DNA of 64,000 nucleotides from JAQBDA01 sp963709875 (GTDB lineage: Bacteria; Chloroflexota; Anaerolineae; Anaerolineales; UBA4823). Position numbers and translations under genes: made by a program. Where the stretch lies: the NCBI GenBank assembly GCA_963709875.1, contig CAVPYB010000012.1:310001-374000 (forward strand), read 5' to 3'. Positions 8,288 through 16,907 of the stretch are shown in pieces. Below the pieces are notes generated by a model. That model did no database searches and was not told the origin of the DNA. It was given only the letters and a program-made list of their open reading frames with translations. Position 1 is the first letter of the stretch, and every line of letters starts with the position of its first letter.

Positions 8288-8959
8288 TTACTGTATCGCC
8301 CGTTTTAATGCAGCCATATTCTCTCCCACACTGGCGTGCTGATTGAATATGGCACTGCCTACGACCAGCACATTCCCACCTGCCGAGACCACATCGGTTG
8401 CATTCTCTGGTTTGATGCCACCATCGACTTCGAGGTCGACCTGTGATAGACCTCGTTCGTCCAGCATCTCGCGCAGCCGGGCGATCCGCCGGGTGCTGGC
8501 AGGGATGTACGCCTGCCCTCCGAAACCGGGGTTGACCGACAGCAGAAGCACCTGGTCCAGATCGACAAGGATCTCTTCCAGGGCGACCAGCGGTGTGGCC
8601 GGGTTGATCGCCACCCCTGCCTTCATGCCATGTTCTTTGATCATCTGCACTGTCCGATGCAGGTGGACGCATTCTTCCACATGCACGGTGAGGTTGTCGG
8701 CTCCCGCTGCAGCAAACTCAGGCACCATCCAATCCGGGTTCTGGACCATCAGGTGCGCATCCAGCACGACCCCATGTTCAGCAGCCATAGGCTTCATTGC
8801 GGATACAACCAGCGGGCCGAAGGTCAGGTTTGGCACGAAGTGCCCATCCATCACATCGATGTGGATGATCTCCGCACCGGCGGCAATAGCATCCTGCGCC
8901 TGCTCACCCAGCCGCGAGAAATCCGCAGACAAGATCGATGGAGCGATCATTACCTTCAA
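8288..8959 (-). CDS. rpe: Ribulose-phosphate 3-epimerase (Rpe)
   Basis: Metal-dependent TIM-barrel enzyme that interconverts ribulose 5-phosphate and xylulose 5-phosphate in the pentose phosphate or Calvin pathway. 223 residues, normal length. The signature APSILSADFSRLG is at the N terminus, HIDVMDGHFVPNLTFGP follows near residue 35, then VNPGFGGQ and the final EVDGGI and GSAIF phosphate-binding segments. The start is TTG at 8959: AGGAGG (8966-8971) lies six bases before it, and this TTG overlaps the rpiA stop; an ATG three codons later is the alternative. It follows rpiA in a two-gene pentose phosphate operon. Confidence 0.95.
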   Translation of the reverse strand: MKVMIAPSILSADFSRLGEQAQDAIAAGAEIIHIDVMDGHFVPNLTFGPLVVSAMKPMAAEHGVVLDAHLMVQNPDWMVPEFAAAGADNLTVHVEECVHLHRTVQMIKEHGMKAGVAINPATPLVALEEILVDLDQVLLLSVNPGFGGQAYIPASTRRIARLREMLDERGLSQVDLEVDGGIKPENATDVVSAGGNVLVVGSAIFNQHASVGENMAALKRAIQ

Positions 8960-9690
8960 CTCGTTCCTCCTGTGTCTGGCGTATCCATTACATCTATAAT
9001 CCGAATCCCATCTGAAGCTGCCACGATCACCCGATTTGCCATATTCAAGAACAAGCCATGCTCGACGACCCCAGGGCGTTCAGCCATTCTGCGCGCCAGA
9101 TCGTAAGTTGCCGGAATACCGCCCTCGAAGCGGCAGAGTGCCAGATAATTGCCGTTATCGGTCACCACTGGAGAGCCATCCGTCTCCGTCCAGAGTAATG
9201 CCTGGCAGTCAAGTGAGCCTAGCCAGCGGATGGTGAGGTCAGCCTCGAACGGAAGGATCTCTACGGGCAAGGGGACATTGGTGCCCAACCGGGGGACCAG
9301 CTTGGTCTCATCAACGATGATCACCAGGTTCTGCGTGTGCACCTCGACGATCTTCTCCCGCAGCAGCGCTCTGCCCAAACCTTTGATCATATTCAGCTGT
9401 GGGTCTACTTCATCCGCCCCATCTACCACCAGATCGAGCCATCCAGGTGTACGACCCAGAGCGACGGCCTGGGCTAAAGATGTCAGTGGAATCCCCAGGG
9501 CTCGGGCGCGAACAGCCGTTTTTTCGGAGGTTGGTACCCCCACGATCTTCTCCACTCCTCCTGACTGCAGCTCCCTCCCCAGCAAATCGACAAAATACTC
9601 GGTGGTAGAACCGGTTCCTAAACCGATCACCATACCGCTCTGGACATATTCGATCGCCTGCGTTGCTGCAAGCAGCTTCAGGTTTTCCAT
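8956..9690 (-). CDS. rpiA: Ribose-5-phosphate isomerase A (RpiA)
   Basis: Interconverts ribose 5-phosphate and ribulose 5-phosphate. 244 residues. Family motifs present: GLGTGSTTEYFVDLLG near residue 22, VPTSEKTA near 51, DLVVDGADEVDPQLNMIKGLGRALLREKIV with the catalytic acid and lysine, and the late FPVE-like LPVEILPFE segment. The last codons overlap the rpe start by four bases. Fourteen bases separate it from the preceding cytochrome gene, so all three may be one transcript. Confidence 0.95.
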   Translation of the reverse strand: MENLKLLAATQAIEYVQSGMVIGLGTGSTTEYFVDLLGRELQSGGVEKIVGVPTSEKTAVRARALGIPLTSLAQAVALGRTPGWLDLVVDGADEVDPQLNMIKGLGRALLREKIVEVHTQNLVIIVDETKLVPRLGTNVPLPVEILPFEADLTIRWLGSLDCQALLWTETDGSPVVTDNGNYLALCRFEGGIPATYDLARRMAERPGVVEHGLFLNMANRVIVAASDGIRIIDVMDTPDTGGTS

Positions 9691-9704
9691 CGATTGCGGT
9701 CGCC

Positions 9705-10115
9705 TTAATTGCCGCCCTCGGTTATAGAGAGCATATAAGCGACCAGCTTATCAATCTCCTCTTCAGTGATATCGTTAACGTAGGTATTTGGCATAACACT
9801 GCCGGGGAAGCCTTCAACAATATACGCATTCGGATCGACGATAGATTGCTTGAGGTATTCCTCCGCAGTCAATCCCGAGACTCGCAATGCAGCCTGATCC
9901 CCAACTTCCGCCATAGAGGGACCGATGATGACCGTTCCTGGCTCCAGTGAGTGACAGGTCTTGCAGCCGGCTGCTGATCCGAGGGTAACCCGCTCAAACA
10001 ATTCTTTTCCGGAACTCACAGGATCTCCCGCCGAGCCATTTCCCCCAGTGCAGGAAACCAGGATCAATGCACCAACCAGCGTCAGAAGAATTATTGCTGC
10101 CTTCCTAGGCCACAT
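9705..10115 (-). CDS. Lipoprotein c-type cytochrome
   Basis: A 136-residue single-haem cytochrome c. The N terminus is a lipoprotein signal with lipobox LVSC (Cys at about 22), so the protein should be tethered outside the membrane. Haem attachment is CKTCH at 51-55, with a late MPNTY segment supplying the likely methionine ligand, as in class I small cytochromes. The frame stays open upstream to 10265, but GGAG before the ATG at 10115 and the signal peptide set the start. Its redox partner is unknown; it neighbours rpiA-rpe rather than respiratory genes. Confidence 0.88.
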   Translation of the reverse strand: MWPRKAAIILLTLVGALILVSCTGGNGSAGDPVSSGKELFERVTLGSAAGCKTCHSLEPGTVIIGPSMAEVGDQAALRVSGLTAEEYLKQSIVDPNAYIVEGFPGSVMPNTYVNDITEEEIDKLVAYMLSITEGGN

Positions 10116-10284
10116 AAATCTGCTCCTATGATAAGTGTTCAATCCGCGAAGCTCAAGGATTATCGGATTAAGTCTACAACAAAGAATGCCAAACTGCAAC
10201 TTACTATTTTCGCCAGGACAGGTGACTGTTTGCCCACTGTACTCGCCCTCCAGGCAATCATACAACCTCTGGCAGGATTAAGCA

Positions 10285-10331
10285 ATGCTGGGGTCTGCAG
10301 GATCCCGGAAGACCCCGCAAACCCCGGGCAT
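10285..10331 (-). terminator. Probable terminator after rplL
   Basis: Inverted repeat downstream of rplL: GGGGTCT (10290-10296) pairs with AGACCCC (10310-10316), and an outer AATGC/GCATT pairing is possible. No clean T-run is seen, so this is a moderate call. Confidence 0.45.
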
Positions 10332-10350
10332 TTCTCCACTTCTGATTGAA

Positions 10351-10734
10351 TTAGGCGACTTCTACGACCGCGCCGGCTGCCTCGAGTTTACCCTTGGCAT
10401 CGGTAGCAGCATCCTTACTGACACCTTCCAGCACCTTGCCGCCGGCAGTTTCAGCCATTTCTTTCGCTTCTTTCAGTCCAAGGCTGGTCAGCTGGCGAAT
10501 CGCTTTGATGACCTCGATTTTCTTCGGTCCGGCATCCTTGATGACCACATCGAACTCGGTCTTTTCCTCTTCAGGCTCTGCAGCTGCGGCTGCGGCTGCA
10601 GGCGCTACGGCTGCCACTGCTGCCGGAGCAGCCGCGGACACGCCCCAGGCCTCTTCCAGCTCTTTGACCAGCTCTGCCGCCTGGAGGACGGTAAGCTCAT
10701 TCAATTGTTCTTTAAGTTTTTTGATATCTACCAT
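10351..10734 (-). CDS. rplL: 50S ribosomal protein L7/L12
   Basis: 127-residue stalk protein that recruits translation factors to the ribosome. N-terminal dimerisation segment, an Ala-rich hinge (about 35-55), and the C-terminal domain with EKTEFDVVIKDAGPKKIEVIKAIRQLTSLGLKEAK partly visible as the standard factor-binding helix. GGAG is placed before the ATG. It closes the rplK-rplA-rplJ-rplL series. Confidence 0.98.
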   Translation of the reverse strand: MVDIKKLKEQLNELTVLQAAELVKELEEAWGVSAAAPAAVAAVAPAAAAAAAEPEEEKTEFDVVIKDAGPKKIEVIKAIRQLTSLGLKEAKEMAETAGGKVLEGVSKDAATDAKGKLEAAGAVVEVA

Positions 10735-10816
10735 TGTATATCTCCTTATGCTTGTCTTTATCGGTCGTACCGAGATTATCTTTATCGTTAGTTGTAGTTT
10801 GCATGATCAGACCGGC

Positions 10817-11353
10817 TTAAGCCGCATCTGTGGCAGCCTCTTGCTCGCTGAATGCCTTGATAATTGCCGCAACCATGCGAGCGGGCTCTGCCAGCGTACG
10901 GGCCAGCTGGCTCGCCGGCGCCATGAGAGCGCCGAGCAGCTGTGCCCTCACGACCGGCAGAGGCGGCAGATCGGCCAGTGATTTGACCTCCTCGGAACTG
11001 ATGGCGTCCCGGCCCAGGTAGCCTCCCTTCACCTTAAGGAACTCGGTTGTTCGGGAGTACTCCATGAGGGTTTTTACCAGCCCGGGGGCATCCTGAAAGG
11101 CAAATCCAATCGCAGTGGTGCCTTCGAACAACTCTTCAGGGAAGGACAGACCTGCCCCTTCGAACGCGATCTTGCTCAAGGTGTTCTTTACGATGTGGAA
11201 TTCACCACCCGCTTCTCGTACACGCCGGCGCAGCTCGTCCAGGTCTTTCATCGCCAGACCTTTGTATTCGCTCACGACCATCGCACTGCTTTGCTCGATC
11301 CAGCCGGTGTACTCAGCGACAACAGCCTCTTTCCGTTCTTTTGATATAGCCAA
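10817..11353 (-). CDS. rplJ: 50S ribosomal protein L10
   Basis: 178-residue stalk base protein that binds 23S rRNA and carries L7/L12 dimers on its C-terminal helix. Conserved segments: SEYKGLAMKDLDELRR, the VKNTL motif and the late L7/L12-binding helix. The start is TTG at 11353 (LAISKERK): an almost perfect AAGGAGGTGAT is correctly spaced before it, whereas the upstream in-frame TTG at 11377 would place that SD inside the coding sequence. It is preceded by an L10 autoregulatory leader. Confidence 0.97.
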   Translation of the reverse strand: MAISKERKEAVVAEYTGWIEQSSAMVVSEYKGLAMKDLDELRRRVREAGGEFHIVKNTLSKIAFEGAGLSFPEELFEGTTAIGFAFQDAPGLVKTLMEYSRTTEFLKVKGGYLGRDAISSEEVKSLADLPPLPVVRAQLLGALMAPASQLARTLAEPARMVAAIIKAFSEQEAATDAA

Positions 11354-11379
11354 TGTATCATCACCTCCTTCTTGCAAAT

Positions 11380-11545
11380 GAAAAGTCTCTGCCTCGCTCT
11401 TACCCGGGCAAAGACTCTCCAGCGATTACCCTGCTCTCGAGCAGGGATAAGTTCGTTTTTGGAGCAATCCTCACCTCGGCAGGGGATTAAGCCTGGAACG
11501 CATTCGTTCCGGGCGCCTGCTGTCTCAGGCGAAGCGGATTTCCGT
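11380..11545 (-). promoter_or_regulatory. L10 (rplJ) autoregulatory leader with terminal hairpin
   Basis: The 208-base gap between rplA and rplJ carries the conserved L10-leader blocks on the minus strand: GACAGCAGGCGCC (about 11511-11524) and CTGCCGAGGT (about 11472-11481). Two more hairpins follow: CCCTGCT/AGCAGGG (11429-11446), and a 10-bp stem (11384-11393 with 11407-11416) that is followed by TTTTC just before the SD, an attenuator-like layout. In known cases L10 with L7/L12 binds this RNA and represses rplJL. Confidence 0.8.
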
Positions 11546-11561
11546 ATAGTTCAGCAAATAT

Positions 11562-12281
11562 TTATTCGCCAGCCTCCATCGCTTGAGCCTGCATAGGATC
11601 GATCTTGATCCCCGGACCCATCGTCGTTGTAACGCTGATACGACGGATGAAAGTACCTTTGGTAGAAGCCGGGCGGGCTTTTTTAATCGCCTCCATCAGT
11701 GCAGCCATATTCTCGTACAGCTTCTTGGATTCAAACGAGACCTTGCCAATCGGCACATGCAGGTTGGCAGTCTTGTCAACACGGAACTCGACACGACCGG
11801 CTTTCGCTTCATTCACGACCCTGGGTATATCCTCAGCAGGCACTACGGTACCTGCCTTTGGATTTGGCATCAAACCTCGGGGTCCCAGGATACGCCCCAA
11901 ACGGCCCACCTTGCCCATCATATCTGGGGTGGCGACCGCTACATCGAAGTCCGTCCACCCTGCCTGGATCTTGTTCAATGCCTCATCATCATCTGCGACT
12001 TCGTCAGCACCGGCATCACGAGCCAGTGAGGCACCCTCGCCCTGAGCAAATACCAGCACGCGAACCGTTTTTCCCAGCCCGTGCGGGAGGACAACTACAT
12101 CGCGCACCTGCTGGTCGGCATGGCGCGGGTCGACGCCCAAACGCACGTGGACTTCCACCGTCTCATCAAATTTAGCCGTCGCCGACTCACGCGCCAGTTC
12201 GAGGGCTTCGGAGGGCGAATAGCTGCGGTCTGGGTCTATTTTGGCTGCAGCAGCCAGATATTTCTTCCCATGTTTTGCCAT
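11562..12281 (-). CDS. rplA: 50S ribosomal protein L1
   Basis: 239-residue L1 stalk protein that binds 23S rRNA and, in other bacteria, represses its own operon mRNA. Typical opening MAKHGKKY, ARESATAKFDETVEVHVRLGVDPRHADQQVR-type core, and the GPRGLMPNPKAGTV signature near residue 130. AAGGAG precedes the ATG. Immediately downstream of rplK, 52 bases apart. Confidence 0.98.
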   Translation of the reverse strand: MAKHGKKYLAAAAKIDPDRSYSPSEALELARESATAKFDETVEVHVRLGVDPRHADQQVRDVVVLPHGLGKTVRVLVFAQGEGASLARDAGADEVADDDEALNKIQAGWTDFDVAVATPDMMGKVGRLGRILGPRGLMPNPKAGTVVPAEDIPRVVNEAKAGRVEFRVDKTANLHVPIGKVSFESKKLYENMAALMEAIKKARPASTKGTFIRRISVTTTMGPGIKIDPMQAQAMEAGE

Positions 12282-12333
12282 ATCTACTCCTTCGTGGTAT
12301 TAGCGGGCAGGGATGCTGCCCTCCCACAGGATC

Positions 12334-12759
12334 TTATTCAACAACCTGCAGGCCCATATTGCGAGCCGTGCCTTCGATCTGGCGCATAGCGCCTTCGATA
12401 TCGATGGCATTCAAATCTTTCATCTTGAGCTCGGCGATCTCACGCACCTGAGCGCGTGTCACCTTGCCCACTTTCTCCCGGGGAGCGTTGGCCGAGCCTT
12501 TCTCTACACCGGCGGCCTTCTTCAGCAGTACCGCCGCGGGGGGCGTCTTGAGGATGAAGGTGAACGACCCGTCGGTATAGATGCTGATCTCAGCCGGAAT
12601 AACCTCGCCCATCCGGTTCGATGTACGGGCATTGTATTCCTTGCAGAAGGCCATCAGATTGATCCCATGACCTGCCAGCGCCGGACCGATGGGAGGCGCC
12701 GGGTTGGCTTTCCCGGCATGGATTTGTAATCGTACTACTGTTTTTAGCTTCTTTGCCAC
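12334..12759 (-). CDS. rplK: 50S ribosomal protein L11
   Basis: 141-residue protein of the GTPase-associated centre. Motifs PAPPIGPALAGHGINLMAFCKEYN at the N terminus and KMKDLNA and GTARNMGL at the end are standard. It starts with GTG at 12759, preceded by GGAG with good spacing. Lies between nusG and rplA as in most bacteria. Confidence 0.98.
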   Translation of the reverse strand: MAKKLKTVVRLQIHAGKANPAPPIGPALAGHGINLMAFCKEYNARTSNRMGEVIPAEISIYTDGSFTFILKTPPAAVLLKKAAGVEKGSANAPREKVGKVTRAQVREIAELKMKDLNAIDIEGAMRQIEGTARNMGLQVVE

Positions 12760-12845
12760 GTTCTATCTCCTTTGTGGTATTAGCGGGTTTACGGAGGTAC
12801 ACCCTCCCACCTTTAGAGCCGGTTGGAGCTATCTCGTCGCCAGCT

Positions 12846-13526
12846 CTATGCTTTTTCTACCTGCAGAAAATCTAATTCTACCGGGGTCTCACGACCGAAG
12901 AAATTGACCATCACGCGCACTTTGGCACGTTCCATATCGATCTCTGCTACCGTGCCGCGAAAATCATTGAACGGACCATCGACGATTCGCACACGTTCGC
13001 CTGACTTGAAAGTGACTTTGATGCGCGGGGCCTCTGCTTCCATCCGTTTGATGATCTGGGCTACTTCCTCCGGGCGCAATGGGGTCGGCGTGTTGCCCAT
13101 CCCGACGAAACCGGTCACGCCAGGCGTATTCCGCACCACGTACCAGGATTCCTCCGTCATAATCATATTGACCAGGATATAGCCCGGGAATACCCTGCGT
13201 TCAACCGTCCGCCGTTTCCCCTCTTTGACCTCAATTTCTTCTTCCGTAGGGACGACGACGTCGAAGATCATATCCTTCATGCCCATCGTCTCGATGCGTT
13301 GTTCCAGGTTGTGGCGCACTTTATTCTCGTAACCGGAATAGCAATGCACTACATACCAGGCGCGACCATCGTCTTCTTCCTGGACATTCTCTTCGGACGA
13401 GAGATCATCCATCTCGACCTCTGAATCGACCACATCGACAGGCTGCTTTTCTTCCTCTAGGGAAGGTACCTCGTCACCGGTATCTATGGCGTCAATTATC
13501 TGGTCTTCCTGGTCCTGCAAATTCAT
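12846..13526 (-). CDS. nusG: Transcription antitermination factor NusG with acidic N-terminal extension
   Basis: 226-residue transcription elongation factor that binds RNA polymerase and links it to Rho or the ribosome. The NGN domain starts at WYVVHCYSGYENKVRHNLEQR near residue 57 and includes VFPGYILV; the KOW domain is at the C terminus (GERVRIVDGPFNDFRGTV). The first 55 residues are an unusual, strongly acidic, low-complexity extension. ATG at 13526 is chosen over TTG at 13532. Standing between secE and rplK, it follows the usual order. Identity is secure. Confidence 0.97.
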   Translation of the reverse strand: MNLQDQEDQIIDAIDTGDEVPSLEEEKQPVDVVDSEVEMDDLSSEENVQEEDDGRAWYVVHCYSGYENKVRHNLEQRIETMGMKDMIFDVVVPTEEEIEVKEGKRRTVERRVFPGYILVNMIMTEESWYVVRNTPGVTGFVGMGNTPTPLRPEEVAQIIKRMEAEAPRIKVTFKSGERVRIVDGPFNDFRGTVAEIDMERAKVRVMVNFFGRETPVELDFLQVEKA

Positions 13527-13601
13527 TCTCAACGCTTTCCCAAACTATACTTGCTTCGAATTAGACGGCGTAATGTGCGCATCAACTCAAGATCGGAGCC
13601 G

Positions 13602-13823
13602 TTATAAGATCAACGCGATCAAGCGAGTGTAAATGAAATCCAGCAACCCCAAGACGATACTCATACTGAAAGTCACGATCAGCACAATGATGGTTAAATT
13701 AGTCGCTTCCTGACGCGTCGGCCAGTTCACCTTGCGCAGCTCGCCAACAGTCTCTCGAATATAGCGCTGGATCCTGTTGGGCTGCCGTTTCGCAGAAGCC
13801 TTGCTCTTTTCAATCTTGGCCAC
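13602..13823 (-). CDS. secE: Preprotein translocase subunit SecE
   Basis: 73-residue single-pass subunit that clamps SecY in the protein-export channel. It has a basic N terminus, the conserved amphipathic segment ETVGELRKVNWPTRQEA, and one transmembrane helix at about 43-65, as in the short SecE of most bacteria. The start codon is GTG at 13823 with GGAGG six bases upstream. Next to nusG and tRNA-Trp as usual. Confidence 0.96.
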   Translation of the reverse strand: MAKIEKSKASAKRQPNRIQRYIRETVGELRKVNWPTRQEATNLTIIVLIVTFSMSIVLGLLDFIYTRLIALIL

Positions 13824-13913
13824 GGCGTCCTCCTGTGCCAGAAATACTGTACATCCAAAAATTTGTTACGGACAAAACGCCGCCTCTGTAGACGGCGTTG
13901 TCACAAAGTCAGG

Positions 13914-13986
13914 CAGGCCAGGCAGGAATCGAACCCACAACCGCTCGTTTTGGAGACGAGAGCTCTACCAATTGAGCTACTGGCCT
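13914..13986 (-). tRNA. tRNA-Trp (CCA)
   Basis: 73-base cloverleaf: 7-bp acceptor AGGCCAG/CTGGCCT, D arm GCTC/GAGC, anticodon stem CTCGT/ACGAG with loop CTCCAAA giving anticodon CCA, T loop TTCGATT. The 3' CCA is not encoded. Lies between rpmG and secE, its usual place. Confidence 0.96.
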
Positions 13987-14037
13987 AATCTCGTGCCAAG
14001 TACCAAGGTCCCACATGCCGTGCAGATACCTGGCACC

Positions 14038-14205
14038 TTACTTCGTCTCGCGATGCAGAGTATGTCTGCGGCAGCGAGGGCAAAACTTATTCAGTTCCAT
14101 ACGGCCCGGATCATTACGGCGATTCTTTTCAGTCGTATAATTACGCTCTTTGCAATCCGTGCAAGCCATCGTAATTACCGGGCGAACACCTTTCTTCGAT
14201 GCCAT
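14038..14205 (-). CDS. rpmG: 50S ribosomal protein L33 (zinc-binding form)
   Basis: A 55-residue ribosomal protein. The translation begins MASKKGVRPVITMACTDC and continues with the KERNYTTEKNRR segment and a second CPRC pair, ending HRETK. Two CxxC pairs make this the zinc-containing form. It is placed between tuf and tRNA-Trp/secE, where rpmG normally lies. Confidence 0.95.
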   Translation of the reverse strand: MASKKGVRPVITMACTDCKERNYTTEKNRRNDPGRMELNKFCPRCRRHTLHRETK

Positions 14206-14250
14206 AGCGTTCTACTTCGCACCACTTATCAGAGCAGTGCTGCTCCTTAT

Positions 14251-15454
<1,204 letters not shown>

Positions 15455-15506
15455 ACTGTTCCTTCTCCTATCTCACAAGATTCATCTTTGAATATTTGGC
15501 AACGAG

Positions 15507-15579
15507 AGCCCTCAATGGGATTTGAACCCATGACCCCGTTCTTACCAAGAACGTGCTCTACCGACTGAGCTATGAGGGC
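15507..15579 (-). tRNA. tRNA-Thr (GGT)
   Basis: 73-base cloverleaf with acceptor GCCCTCA/TGAGGGC, D arm GCTC/GAGC, anticodon stem CGTTC/GAACG, loop TTGGTAA (anticodon GGT) and T loop TTCAAAT. It sits just upstream of tuf. CCA not encoded. Confidence 0.96.
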
Positions 15580-15645
15580 ATTCGTTACATGACTAAGCGC
15601 CGACAGGTGTACGTACCAACCCGTCAGCTCTTTCATCTTACGAAG

Positions 15646-15728
15646 TGGGCGGTGACGGATTCGAACCGCCGAAGGCGTCTGCCAGCTGATTTACAGTCAG
15701 CCCCCGTTGGCCACTTGGGTAACCGCCC
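15646..15728 (-). tRNA. tRNA-Tyr (GTA)
   Basis: 83-base type II tRNA: acceptor GGGCGGT/ACCGCCC, anticodon stem GCTGA/TCAGC with loop CTGTAAA (anticodon GTA), a long variable arm (GCAGACGCCTTCGGC region) and T loop TTCGAAT. Lies between the two threonine tRNAs. Confidence 0.96.
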
Positions 15729-15859
15729 GAGCGATCAGGTCTTGCAAAATTTGAACCGTCAACTGTCCAGCCAGTTGCCTGTGTCGTTGGCAGTTCGAGA
15801 TCGAAGTCGATATCACCAGCCGCTGATGAATTCCACTTCGATCGCCAACCATCAACGGA

Positions 15860-15932
15860 AGCCGACGATGGGAATCGAACCCATAACCTACCACTTACAA
15901 GGCGGTTGCTCTGCCGATTGAGCTACGTCGGC
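15860..15932 (-). tRNA. tRNA-Thr (TGT)
   Basis: 73-base cloverleaf with acceptor GCCGACG/CGTCGGC, D arm GCTC/GAGC, anticodon stem ACCGC/GTGGT with loop CTTGTAA (anticodon TGT) and T loop TTCGATT. First tRNA of the tuf-region cluster. The 131 bases between it and tRNA-Tyr hold no recognisable gene. Confidence 0.96.
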
Positions 15933-16136
15933 GGAATGCGCCAAAACCGACAAAAAGGCGAAAGGCATTATACCAGAGGCCTATAATCACGGCAAGGTTT
16001 ACCGGGAAATCATCTCCACTCTGGTTGGCATACTTTCGGCAAAGTGCTTCAAGATGCGCCAGAGATTTACTGCATAAATCAGGGAGATAGCCTCCGGAAT
16101 TACGGGCATGGAGTCTATCAGGATTCCAGGCAATCG

Positions 16137-16892
16137 TCAATGGTTAATTGAAGCACCAGGGAAGCCTCGCGTCTGCCAGACCAGGTAGAGCGCGATCGAG
16201 CCCGCCACTGAAGCATTGAACGATTCGATCTGCCCGCTCATGGGTAGGCGCACGAGCGAGTCACAGGATGAGCGCACAAGTGGGCGCAGCCCCTGGCCCT
16301 CGCTACCGACAACCAGTGCGATGGGACCGCTCAGGTCCAGCTGGTCAGGCGATTTTGCCTCCGGGCTGTTCTCCAGACCGAATACCCACAGCCCGGCATC
16401 CTTCAGACGCCCGGCAGCCTGCGCCAGGTTGGCTTGAGCGACCAGCAGGTGTTCGCTCGCCCCGGAGGAGGAATTGACAACCGCCGGCGTTATTGCTGCG
16501 GTATGCCTCAGCGGCAGCAGCACCCCATGCACGCCGACAATTTCAGCAGTTCGCAGCAATGTGCCCAGGTTTTGAGGGTCCTGCAGCGAATCAAGCACCA
16601 GAACGAAGGGCGCCTCGCCGCGCTTTTTTGCTCGATCTAATATATCAGCCAGGTCCTTGTACTCATAACCGCTGACCTCTAATACTACCCCTTGGTGGTT
16701 TGGCGCCAGCGAGTCCAACTGCCGACGAGGGACCCGTTCCACCGCCACATTGCGGCTCGAGCACAGGTGTAAAATTTCCGCCAGGCGCCCCTTGTCCTGC
16801 ACCCCCTGTGCAGCCCGTAAGCGGAAAACCTGCCTGCGCCCGGCTCGCAGCACTTCGTAAACCGGATTCCTGCCGTAAACCCACTCACGCAT
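16137..16892 (-). CDS. rlmB: 23S rRNA 2'-O-ribose methyltransferase (RlmB/TrmH family, SpoU)
   Basis: 251-residue SAM-dependent enzyme that methylates a guanosine ribose in 23S rRNA; the knotted SpoU fold is recognisable. The N-terminal substrate-binding domain starts YGRNPVYEVLRAGRR; the catalytic domain has the three SpoU motifs: LDSLQDPQNLGTLLRTAE near 105, LVVGSEGQGL near 192 and LPMSGQIESFNASVAGSIALY near 217-237. It lies 15 bases downstream of the PIN/TRAM gene and upstream of the tRNA-tuf cluster. The assignment to G2251 follows family knowledge; tRNA-type specificity cannot be excluded. Confidence 0.88.
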   Translation of the reverse strand: MREWVYGRNPVYEVLRAGRRQVFRLRAAQGVQDKGRLAEILHLCSSRNVAVERVPRRQLDSLAPNHQGVVLEVSGYEYKDLADILDRAKKRGEAPFVLVLDSLQDPQNLGTLLRTAEIVGVHGVLLPLRHTAAITPAVVNSSSGASEHLLVAQANLAQAAGRLKDAGLWVFGLENSPEAKSPDQLDLSGPIALVVGSEGQGLRPLVRSSCDSLVRLPMSGQIESFNASVAGSIALYLVWQTRGFPGASINH

Positions 16893-16907
16893 GCTCTGAA
16901 GCCCCGC

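Noticed and set aside
7476..8672. 398-residue form of the response regulator
   Set aside because: The extra 173 residues are antisense to rpe and intergenic DNA; GAGGAGG before the ATG at 8153 fixes the start.
15895..16140. 81-residue minus-strand frame between rlmB and tRNA-Thr
   Set aside because: Part of it reads the tRNA itself and there is no recognisable domain or SD.
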